64,000 nt of DNA from Paenibacillus taichungensis (GTDB taxonomy: Bacteria; Bacillota; Bacilli; Paenibacillales; Paenibacillaceae): assembly GCF_003287275.1 (NCBI RefSeq), contig NZ_QEVW01000017.1, positions 62,001 to 126,000 on the forward strand, given 5' to 3'. Position numbers and translations under genes: made by a program. Positions 25,507 to 33,455 of this stretch are shown in pieces (the stretch's first letter is position 1; every line of letters begins with the position of its first letter). The notes under the pieces were generated by a model. The model was not told the origin of the DNA. It saw nothing but the letters and a program-made list of their open reading frames with translations, and did no database searches.

Positions 25507-27150
25507 TTATAAGGAGTAAATGAGCGCCTCATAAGGACGCAACCGAAGTGTGCCTTCTCTAACCTCATCCGAGGTTGACCGATCCAGATTGCCAATAACG
25601 AAGCTTGCATTCGTGGCTCGATCAGCGAATGAAGCAGGCAGACGATAGGACTGCTCCCGGTCCGAGTGATTGAGAATGACAAGCCATGTCTCTCCATCCA
25701 GACTGCGGCTATAAGCATATACATGCTCTTCCCCTGACGATTGGTCACGATAATCTCCATAGACCATAACCGCGTGCGTTTTACGCAGGGCAATCAGCTG
25801 CTGATAATATGCAAATATGGAGTCCTGCGCGGCCAAATCCCGCTCCACATTAATCTCTCCATAGTTGGGATTCACCTGCATCCACGGCTGCCCTTCGGTA
25901 AACCCGGCATGCTTGCTGCCATCCCACTGTATGGGTGTGCGGGAATTATCCCGGCTCAGCGGCTGAAGACTGTGGAGCACTTCATCTGGCGCACGGCCCT
26001 TACCGATCTCTTCCTTATATTTGTTCTTCATTGCAATATCGTGATATTCATCAATGGTAGAGAACCGGACACCCGTCATGCCGATCTCCTCTCCCTGGAA
26101 AACATACGGGGTTCCCGGAAGGGTATGAATCATGGTCGCCAGTTGTTTGGCGGATTGCACACGGTATTGTCCATCATTGCCGTACCTCGAAACCTGTCGG
26201 GTGTGATCATGATTGTTCAGGAACTGGGAATTCCAACCTTCATGGCGGAATGCTTCATACCAGCTTTCCTGAATTTCCTTATACCGTGCCAGATCCCATG
26301 TAGGCATATCATCCGCCACCTGGAAGTGGAATAACGTATGCAACTCTTTCCGATTGTCACCCACATACAGAAGTCCATCCTCAGGTGTGACAAACGGAAT
26401 TTCGCCTACAGTCATAATGTCATAATGCTGGAGAACTTCCCGGTTCATTTCTTGCAAATATTCATGAATACCCGGATTATTGCCCAGATAATCAATGTTC
26501 TCCGGGTGCTCCGCATCCGGGAAACCTTCCAGCTTGGCGAGCAGATTAATAACATCCATGCGGAAGCCATCAATGCCCTGATCCAGCCAGAAACGCATCA
26601 TTCGATAAATCTCCTGACGCAGCTCAGGATTTTCCCAATTCAGATCAGGCTGCTCCTTGGCAAAGGAGTGGAAATAATACTCTCCCGTTCGCTCGTCATA
26701 TGTCCAGGTCGACGGTTCAAAATAGGAGCGCCAGTTGTTCGGTGGACCATCCGGTTTCCCCGGCTTCCATATATACCAGTCACGTTTCGGATGATCGACA
26801 GATGAACGTGATTCTTCAAACCATGCATGCTGCTCTGATGTATGATTGACCACCAGATCCATAATGAGCTTCATGCCCAGTTCATGGACCTTGTCCAGCA
26901 ATTGCTTGAACTGCTCCATCGTTCCGGCTTTCGCCATGATTCGGTAATAATCTGCTATGTCATATCCGTTGTCTTTGTCAGGCGATTCATAGATGGGATT
27001 AAGCCAGATGACATCTATACCCAGACTTTTAATATAGTCGAGCTTGAGCATCAATCCTTCCAAATCCCCGATGCCGTCTCCATTTGCATCCAGGAAGCTC
27101 CGCCAGTAGACCTGATATACAACGGCTTCTTTCCACCATGCCCGGTTCAT
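25507..27150 (-). CDS. malL: Oligo-1,6-glucosidase (GH13)
   Basis: 547 residues, cytoplasmic GH13 subfamily 31-like enzyme removing glucose from isomalto- and panose-type ends. GFRMDVIN gives nucleophile Asp199, TVGEIPF the acid Glu250, and NNHDHTR Asp315. Val200 after the nucleophile is the residue linked to alpha-1,6 preference in oligo-1,6-glucosidases; Thr there marks alpha-1,4 enzymes. DANGDGIGDL is the calcium-type loop. No signal peptide, so it works on imported sugars. It is last in the operon, 21 bases after pgmB, as MalL is grouped with phosphorylase and mutase in B. subtilis. Confidence 0.92.
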   Translation of the reverse strand: MNRAWWKEAVVYQVYWRSFLDANGDGIGDLEGLMLKLDYIKSLGIDVIWLNPIYESPDKDNGYDIADYYRIMAKAGTMEQFKQLLDKVHELGMKLIMDLVVNHTSEQHAWFEESRSSVDHPKRDWYIWKPGKPDGPPNNWRSYFEPSTWTYDERTGEYYFHSFAKEQPDLNWENPELRQEIYRMMRFWLDQGIDGFRMDVINLLAKLEGFPDAEHPENIDYLGNNPGIHEYLQEMNREVLQHYDIMTVGEIPFVTPEDGLLYVGDNRKELHTLFHFQVADDMPTWDLARYKEIQESWYEAFRHEGWNSQFLNNHDHTRQVSRYGNDGQYRVQSAKQLATMIHTLPGTPYVFQGEEIGMTGVRFSTIDEYHDIAMKNKYKEEIGKGRAPDEVLHSLQPLSRDNSRTPIQWDGSKHAGFTEGQPWMQVNPNYGEINVERDLAAQDSIFAYYQQLIALRKTHAVMVYGDYRDQSSGEEHVYAYSRSLDGETWLVILNHSDREQSYRLPASFADRATNASFVIGNLDRSTSDEVREGTLRLRPYEALIYSL

Positions 27151-27171
27151 GCTGCATCTCCCCTTCTCTGC

Positions 27172-27861
27172 TTAATGGCTGTGCTCCTGCAACGTGCGCT
27201 CCAGGAATGACAGCGTAAGCTGTTTAGTATCCTTCAGCACCACGTCCGCTCCGGAACCTTTAAGTACAGCTTCTTCACCAATACCCACGGCGATCATGCC
27301 TGCGGATTTGATGGCCTCGATACCCGCTTGCGCATCCTCGATGCCGATGCAGGCTTTAACGTCAGCACCCACTTCTTCCGCTCCGCGCAGGAACAGATCA
27401 GGTGCTGGCTTGCCGTGGGGTACGGAATCCGGATGTACCACAAAGCGGAACAGCGAGTCCAACTCCAGCGCCTTCAGAATTTGAGGGGCATTTTTGCTGG
27501 CCGAAGCAATTACCGCAGGAATGCCGGAGGCTTGCAGCTCTAGCAGCAATTCCCGAATTCCAGGGTAAGTGTGCTCCGGTGTCAGCGAGTCCAGCAACGA
27601 GACATAATGTTCGTTTTTACGCTGTGCGAACTCTTCCTTTTCCTCAGCCGAGAATGTATCTTCCTTGCCACCCAAACGTAAAATTCGCGCCAGCGATTCT
27701 CCGCGGCTAATGCCCTTTAACTGCTCGTTGAACTCCCGATCAAACGGAATATCCAGCGATTCCCCCAGCTTCTTCCACGCTACATAATGGTACTCCGCTG
27801 TGTCAGTAATGACACCATCCAAATCAAAAATAACGGCTTGAAGTGCTCCGTTCCCTTTCAT
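27172..27861 (-). CDS. pgmB: Beta-phosphoglucomutase
   Basis: HAD-superfamily enzyme of 229 residues converting beta-glucose-1-phosphate to glucose-6-phosphate. VIFDLDGVITDT has nucleophile Asp13 and acid/base Asp15; KGISRGESL is the cap substrate loop; VIASASKN and KPAPDLFLRG with Lys, then GIEDAQAGIEA, complete the site. ATG 27861 follows GGGGAGG. A beta-specific mutase implies an inverting phosphorylase in the same pathway, matching the GH65 gene at the head of the operon. A fold-back repeat occupies the gap upstream. Confidence 0.95.
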   Translation of the reverse strand: MKGNGALQAVIFDLDGVITDTAEYHYVAWKKLGESLDIPFDREFNEQLKGISRGESLARILRLGGKEDTFSAEEKEEFAQRKNEHYVSLLDSLTPEHTYPGIRELLLELQASGIPAVIASASKNAPQILKALELDSLFRFVVHPDSVPHGKPAPDLFLRGAEEVGADVKACIGIEDAQAGIEAIKSAGMIAVGIGEEAVLKGSGADVVLKDTKQLTLSFLERTLQEHSH

Positions 27862-27895
27862 TACCCGTTCCTCCCCATGCCATTGCTCTAGTTGA

Positions 27896-28074
27896 GTTCA
27901 ACTAAAAGATATTTACACTGGTCAATCCGATGACAGAACAACCTTCCGATCGCTGTTATCCCCAGATTTTTTTGATATCCTTTTCAGAAGGGAAAATCCG
28001 GGAATAAAGGCGAACACTGCGTTTCTTCAGGTTTTTTCTGCCCTCTCCGTTATCGTGTAAATGTTTAGTTGAAC
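27896..28074. repeat. Fold-back intergenic repeat, copy B (inside the sugar operon)
   Basis: About 179 non-coding bases with terminal inverted repeats: GTTCAACTAAA (27896-27906) and TTTAGTTGAAC (28064-28074), extended inward by ATTTACAC/GTGTAAAT. The centre pairs CCCGGATTT with AAATCTGGG, a G-U wobble keeping the stem where copy A has a G-C pair. It ends two bases before the stop codon of the 28076 gene. A TAGTTGA/TCAACTA palindrome overlaps its left end. Core sequence is shared with 9909-10128. Confidence 0.7.
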
Positions 28075-28075
28075 A

Positions 28076-30271
28076 TTATAGTTGCCATTCAATTCGTTTC
28101 TCGTTGCTTTCCCGTCTTTCGCCCTTCCAGTCCAGAACGACCGTCCAGCCCGATGCGTTGGAAATGCTCGCATAACGTTTGCCCTCACGGGTTTCAAAAT
28201 GAATATCAAACTCCGCATCGCCTACCGTCAGATGCTTCAGACTGCATGTTTTGTTTTCCCATGCTTGCGGCATATCAGGTGACAAGGTTATACGGCGATG
28301 CTGTGCTTCCGGTTGAACGCCGAAGAAATGCCGTACGACTGGTACAGCCAGTGCATAGATTGTCCACGCCTGCACTACACAGCCGTAGTCCGGGGACATC
28401 TCCGAGAATGAACCCGGCAGTACACGTGAGAAGCTTTTCCCCATTCGACGCAGTAAATCCAGGGCGTGATCCGGATACCCGTACGCCGCTTCGGCAACCG
28501 CATGGGCCCCGGTAGAGATTGTCATCGTGCCCTGTTTATACATGGCAGCAAGATACGTACCGTATTCACCGATGAAGTCGCGATTTCGCATCGCTTCCAG
28601 CGCACGCTGTGCTTTGTCCTGATCGGCAATTCCTGCTTCCATTGGCGTGACAATAACCCAGTTTTTGTTTAGCAGCCAACCGCGATCTTTCTGATTCTCA
28701 CCTGCATCTGTCAGCAATCCCTCTACGTACTCCCGGTAGTCTGTGATCCCTTGCTTTTCAGCGAGAGAAACCATGTAATCCACCTTGGGCACAATATCGG
28801 AAATAGGTGCAACGGCATCCGCATAGAGGCTGTCTTTTTCAGACCAATACACATCATTCACTGCGCGTACCGCTTGTTCGGCCAATTTTTGATATGTCTG
28901 ATGCCGCTTCGTTTCACCCAAATAGAGACTCATGTGCTCCAGCGCCTGAAGAGCCTTCGCTGTATATACGGCACTATCGATCAGTTCCATATTCAAGCCG
29001 GCAATCTCAATGATGCCGTAACCCGAAGGGAACAGGTCTCCATCCGGGTCCATCTCACCCAGCAGCCAGTCGATTCCCTGAACACAGTAGTCATAATGCT
29101 CACGCAGAAGTGCATCGTCTCCGGTCCACAGGAACATTTCCCATACAAAAGCAATATAGTGTGCCGTCTCCTGCGTGTTGCCGCGATTAGACACGGCTCC
29201 CATTGTGGTCACTTCATGCACAAAACGTCCATTGCCGTTTGCTTCCTTGGATTTCTCCAGCAACAAATTCAGCGTATCCCGTACCAGCTGATGGTCTCCT
29301 GTAGCAAGTACACCCTGAAGTGCATACGTACTGTCACAGCCGAACCACCACGGATACGTGGGTCCACCTGCCGTCAATCCGCGACCAATTCCATCTACTT
29401 GCTGCACCAGCCACTGATTGTTGCGCTTCACCCAGGCAAATTGCTCGTTCAGCTCATCTTCGCCTTCAATGGTCAGCATTGCGCGCTGATCCAGCTTGTC
29501 GTAAAGCTTCAGCTTCTGCTCTTTCAAGCTTACGTAGTCACGTTCAATAACTCTATAGGTCTGCTCACAGGCTTCACGGGACGATTCCGAACCGGCAACA
29601 AATAACCGGAAGCGGAACACATTCTTCTCCTCCAGCGTGCATTCGGTTACAAAAGAGATGCCTGTGCCCTTGCCTGCCGTCAGTTCCGGTCCGTAAATTT
29701 CAGGACCAACGGTCATTTCCGTTCCAGGCAGGTCACTTCCAATCATGGCATACCAGTCTTGGGCATCATCTTTGACGATAACCTTGCGCGAAGAAATGGC
29801 TTCTGCCGTTTCACCCGCTCCTGGGATAATTCCAATCTCATCGGAATACCACACTGGACGGAGATCGGTACGTGACAGCAGCTCCAGCTTGAGCCGGGTT
29901 GTTCCTTTGCCGTATGCACTGATCTCATATTCTGCGACCATGCCTTTTTCATAATCGGGGGCAAACTGACTGCGTTCAATGGATACCGGAATGTGGCTTA
30001 ATCCGTGATCATAATCGAACCGGCTTCCGCCCCAGGATTCGCTTGTGAATCCGTCTGCCCTTGCCCATACCGCAATGTTGCGATCCAGATCGGTTACCTT
30101 CAGCCAGAAGCCATCCAGCAGCTTGATCGGATGCAGCCATACACCGCCCATTTCGTTAGCCATATGATGCCCAAAGTCGGGAAAGTATCCGTCCTGGGTA
30201 CCGCAAATCTTTACATATTCACCTGCGTTATAATACAAATTAAAAGGATGTCTGCTTGTTAATGTGGCCAT
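28076..30271 (-). CDS. Six-hairpin glycosidase, amylo-1,6-glucosidase-like
   Basis: 731 residues. The N-terminal half is a beta-rich domain with LDGFWLKVTD; from about residue 270 an (alpha/alpha)6 barrel resembles glycogen-debranching amylo-1,6-glucosidases (TAGGPTYPWWFGCDSTYALQ, where Asp is a candidate catalytic residue; EIAGLNMELIDSAVYTAKAL; GTMTISTGAHAVAEAAYGYP). A C-terminal beta domain closes it. No signal peptide, so it acts on imported oligosaccharides. It sits between the ABC permeases and pgmB, where B. subtilis has other glucosidases. Exact bond specificity is not readable; family assignment is by overall pattern. Confidence 0.75.
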   Translation of the reverse strand: MATLTSRHPFNLYYNAGEYVKICGTQDGYFPDFGHHMANEMGGVWLHPIKLLDGFWLKVTDLDRNIAVWARADGFTSESWGGSRFDYDHGLSHIPVSIERSQFAPDYEKGMVAEYEISAYGKGTTRLKLELLSRTDLRPVWYSDEIGIIPGAGETAEAISSRKVIVKDDAQDWYAMIGSDLPGTEMTVGPEIYGPELTAGKGTGISFVTECTLEEKNVFRFRLFVAGSESSREACEQTYRVIERDYVSLKEQKLKLYDKLDQRAMLTIEGEDELNEQFAWVKRNNQWLVQQVDGIGRGLTAGGPTYPWWFGCDSTYALQGVLATGDHQLVRDTLNLLLEKSKEANGNGRFVHEVTTMGAVSNRGNTQETAHYIAFVWEMFLWTGDDALLREHYDYCVQGIDWLLGEMDPDGDLFPSGYGIIEIAGLNMELIDSAVYTAKALQALEHMSLYLGETKRHQTYQKLAEQAVRAVNDVYWSEKDSLYADAVAPISDIVPKVDYMVSLAEKQGITDYREYVEGLLTDAGENQKDRGWLLNKNWVIVTPMEAGIADQDKAQRALEAMRNRDFIGEYGTYLAAMYKQGTMTISTGAHAVAEAAYGYPDHALDLLRRMGKSFSRVLPGSFSEMSPDYGCVVQAWTIYALAVPVVRHFFGVQPEAQHRRITLSPDMPQAWENKTCSLKHLTVGDAEFDIHFETREGKRYASISNASGWTVVLDWKGERRESNEKRIEWQL

Positions 30272-30328
30272 GGTTGTCCTCCTCTGCGGTTTGGCTCACC
30301 GCGTATCTCTTCTATTAAATACGGACGA

Positions 30329-31171
30329 TTAGCCCTTGATTGCAGAAGAGATAGAAATGCCTTCAATAAAGTATTTTTGTGCAACAAAGAACACAAGGAG
30401 TGGCGGAAGCATAATTAGCATCGTTGCAGCCATGAGCATGTTCCATTCCACGTTATAAAGCCCTTTAAACATCGACAAACCGAGTGCCAGCGTATACTTC
30501 TCACTGGAGTTCAGATAAATGAGCGGTCCCTGGAAGTCATTCCATACGCCCATAAAGGTAAAGATCGATACGGCAATCAGTGGCGGCATGGAAAGTGGCA
30601 GCATGATTTTAGTGAAAATCTGCATTTTATTGGCTCCGTCTACAAAAGCGGACTCATCGAGATCACGCGGAATACCGCGCATGAACTGGCGGATCAGGAA
30701 GATGTTAAACGCTCCGCCACCGAAGAATGCAGGGATAATGAGTGGTAAAAATGTATCAACCCAGCCGATTTCCTTGAACATGATGAACATCGGGATCATC
30801 GTTACCTGTGAAGGCAGCATCATCGTCGCCAATAGCACCAGGAACAGCGTGCGTTTGCCGCGGAAGTTAAACCGGGCGAAACCATACGCACATAGGGCAG
30901 ACGAGAATACGGTACCGACTAATACCGGAATCAGAATAATCAGCGTATTTTTCAAAAATGTAAAAAACGGGATGGCCAGAACGGCATTTTTATAGTTAGA
31001 CCACATCCATACAGCCGGGAAAAAATCATCTTTGAACACCTCCGCAGGTGTTTTAAGAGATGTTGCAAACGTCCATAACAGCGGGATCAGCACGACGGCC
31101 GCACCAGCAAGAAGCATGAGCATAGAGAATAGTTTCGAGTAGACCGGTTTCCGTGTCGTTGCTTGATTCAT
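30329..31171 (-). CDS. Sugar ABC transporter permease (MalG-type)
   Basis: 280 residues with six hydrophobic helices. The cytoplasmic EAA loop reads ESAFVDGANKMQIFTKIMLPLSMP, which couples to the ATPase. Start at ATG 31171, seven bases after GGAGG (31174 is an alternative). No ATP-binding gene is present in the operon, so a shared MsmX-type ATPase must be encoded elsewhere. The gene follows the MalF-type permease by 14 bases and imports the substrate of the phosphorylase/glucosidase operon. Confidence 0.92.
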   Translation of the reverse strand: MNQATTRKPVYSKLFSMLMLLAGAAVVLIPLLWTFATSLKTPAEVFKDDFFPAVWMWSNYKNAVLAIPFFTFLKNTLIILIPVLVGTVFSSALCAYGFARFNFRGKRTLFLVLLATMMLPSQVTMIPMFIMFKEIGWVDTFLPLIIPAFFGGGAFNIFLIRQFMRGIPRDLDESAFVDGANKMQIFTKIMLPLSMPPLIAVSIFTFMGVWNDFQGPLIYLNSSEKYTLALGLSMFKGLYNVEWNMLMAATMLIMLPPLLVFFVAQKYFIEGISISSAIKG

Positions 31172-31185
31172 CATTTGTCCTCCTC

Positions 31186-32082
31186 TCAATCCTTTTCGTT
31201 ATCGCCCTGGTAATAGACCCACATCGAAGAACTGCGGATAACCAGCAGCGTAAACGCCAGAATGATGATGAACAATACCCAGGACAATGCCGAAGCATAA
31301 CCCATTTCAAAATCGGTAAAAGCTTTATTGTACAGATACAAGTTATAGAACAAGGTCGAGTTCAGCGGTCCCCCGTTGGTCATAACAAATGCTTGTGTGA
31401 AATACTGGAATCCACCTATAATCCCCATAATTACGTTGAAGAACACTGTTGGGGAAATCATAGGCAATGTGATGTTGAAAAACCGTTGAAACGGTCCCGC
31501 ACCATCCAGATTGGCAGCTTCATACAGCTCTTCGGGAACTCCCTGCAAGCCAGACAAATAAATGATGATCGTGTTGCCGACGCCCCATAAACCCATGACA
31601 ATCAGTGCGCCCAGCGCATAGCTCGGATCTTGAAGCCAAGCTGGCCCCTGTATGCCGAAAAAGGCAAGCGCCCGGTTCAAAATGCCGTATTCCGGATTGA
31701 AAATCATAATCCACATCATTGATGCTGCAACAGCTGGAATGACGGATGGCATGAAATAGATCAATCGGAAAAATTTCATCCCTCTGTTCCGCATATTCAG
31801 CAGCAAGGCGATCAGCAGTGATGCCACTTGATACAGCGGTACGGATACCAGAGCGAAAATAAAGGTAACTTTCAACGATTGATAGAACAACTCATCATGA
31901 AACATCGTTTTGAAGTTATCCAGACCGACCCATTCAATCGATTGTACGCCGGTAATAATATCCCATTTGCTAAAAGCCAACAGCAGGGAAAACAACATTG
32001 GACCAATGGTGAAGAGTAACAAGCCTATAAGCCAGGGTAATATGAACCAATACCCGGCACGCTCGGATTTAGAATTACGCAT
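31186..32082 (-). CDS. Sugar ABC transporter permease (MalF-type)
   Basis: 298 residues, six helices, starting with the usual ERAGYWFILPWLIGLLLF. The EAA loop is EAANLDGAGPFQRFFNITLPMISP. AAGGAGG precedes ATG 32082. It pairs with the MalG-type permease downstream and the binding lipoprotein upstream to form a carbohydrate uptake transporter of the CUT1 class, which handles oligosaccharides. Confidence 0.92.
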   Translation of the reverse strand: MRNSKSERAGYWFILPWLIGLLLFTIGPMLFSLLLAFSKWDIITGVQSIEWVGLDNFKTMFHDELFYQSLKVTFIFALVSVPLYQVASLLIALLLNMRNRGMKFFRLIYFMPSVIPAVAASMMWIMIFNPEYGILNRALAFFGIQGPAWLQDPSYALGALIVMGLWGVGNTIIIYLSGLQGVPEELYEAANLDGAGPFQRFFNITLPMISPTVFFNVIMGIIGGFQYFTQAFVMTNGGPLNSTLFYNLYLYNKAFTDFEMGYASALSWVLFIIILAFTLLVIRSSSMWVYYQGDNEKD

Positions 32083-32141
32083 AGCAGCCTCCTTGATGAA
32101 GAGGGTGAATCAGCATGGCAGCCGACTCACCCGCATGGTTT

Positions 32142-33428
32142 TTACTTGATTTTGCTGTCAACGTTCTTCGCAGCTTCATCCAGAGCGCCTTTGACATCCT
32201 GTTTGCCAAGCAGCACTTTTTCCAGCGCCTTGGTGAATTCTTCAACAAACACAGGTCCGTTTGTAGAACGCATAGTTACCGGTTTTTTCGCATAATCCAT
32301 CATTTCGATGACCGGTTTGTCTGCTACTTCTTTGGCTTTGACTTCGTCCAGTTCTTTCACAGTCGCTGGCAGTACTTTACCGTTTGCAGAGCGAAGCTTC
32401 TGTGCATCTGTACCCGAGAGCCATTTCACCAGTTCGTAAGCCGCTTCTTTATTTTTACCGGCTGCGTTGATCGCCCAACCCGCACTTGCGATGATGCTTG
32501 AACGAGTACCGTCTGTATTTTGCGGAATAAGTGCAGAACCATATTGAACATCGGATTTGTCGAGATCACCTTTGATCCAACGACCTGTAATCATCATGGC
32601 AAGCTTGTCTGTCATGAACATCGATGAATCTCCGCCAAGCGTCTCGGAATCCAGTGGCGTCGGGGATACACGGCTATCTCCTTGAGACCAGGATACATAT
32701 TGCTCCATTGCCGCTATCGTTTTTTCACTATTCATGTAGCCTTCTGCAGCTGTTCCATCCTCATTCGCGATGTCTGTACCGTAATCCCACAGGTACGTAT
32801 AGATCGGATATTCCCATTTGCCTGCGTTGAATCCGAATTGAGTATATTTATTGCCATCTTTTTTAGTCAGTTTTTGTGCAGTTGCAATCATGTCATCCCA
32901 CGTCCATTCATCTGTTGGATAAGGGATTCCCGCTTCGTCAAACATACGTTTGTTGTACCAGAGAGCGAGTGGGTTGAAATCTTTAGGCAAGTAGTATTGT
33001 TTGCCTTCGATTTTCATATTTTCAATGAGATCTTTTTGGAAAATATCCAGATTAAACGAAGTGTCCTTGTTCAAATAATCGTCAAGCGGCTCAATTACGC
33101 CTTTATCAACGTATTTGTAGTAGTCACCTTCACCAACCAGGAATACGTCTGGTGCCTGACCTGCTGCCAGGGATGTAGTGAGTTTTGTTCCGTAACCTTC
33201 ACTTGGAATAGGCTCAAACTTCACTTCGATATCCGGGTGTGCAGCATTGAACTCTTCCGCAAGCTTCACTTCATCCGCACCAGAGTTGACATCTCCCCAT
33301 ACGGAGAAGGTGAGTTTTACCTTTTCTCCTTTTCCGCCTTCCGCACTGTTGCTTCCACCTGAAGAACACGCGGATAACACTAATACCAAAATCAGCATCA
33401 TGACCAAACTTGCGGACCCTTTTTTCAT
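32142..33428 (-). CDS. Oligosaccharide-binding lipoprotein of the ABC transporter
   Basis: 428 residues. ATG 33428 follows GGGAGG; the upstream in-frame ATG lacks a site. Signal peptide with lipobox LSAC (Cys about 21), then a Gly/Ser linker, so it is tethered outside the membrane. The body is a family 1 extracellular solute-binding fold: LTFSVWGDVNSG, EEFNAAHPDIEVKFEPIPS, SLAAGQAPDVFL and GWAINAAGKNKEAAYELVKW. It is the second gene of the operon, between phosphorylase and permeases; the ligand is probably a gluco-oligosaccharide. Confidence 0.92.
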   Translation of the reverse strand: MKKGSASLVMMLILVLVLSACSSGGSNSAEGGKGEKVKLTFSVWGDVNSGADEVKLAEEFNAAHPDIEVKFEPIPSEGYGTKLTTSLAAGQAPDVFLVGEGDYYKYVDKGVIEPLDDYLNKDTSFNLDIFQKDLIENMKIEGKQYYLPKDFNPLALWYNKRMFDEAGIPYPTDEWTWDDMIATAQKLTKKDGNKYTQFGFNAGKWEYPIYTYLWDYGTDIANEDGTAAEGYMNSEKTIAAMEQYVSWSQGDSRVSPTPLDSETLGGDSSMFMTDKLAMMITGRWIKGDLDKSDVQYGSALIPQNTDGTRSSIIASAGWAINAAGKNKEAAYELVKWLSGTDAQKLRSANGKVLPATVKELDEVKAKEVADKPVIEMMDYAKKPVTMRSTNGPVFVEEFTKALEKVLLGKQDVKGALDEAAKNVDSKIK

Positions 33429-33455
33429 TTGAATGACCTCCCACATGGATTTATA

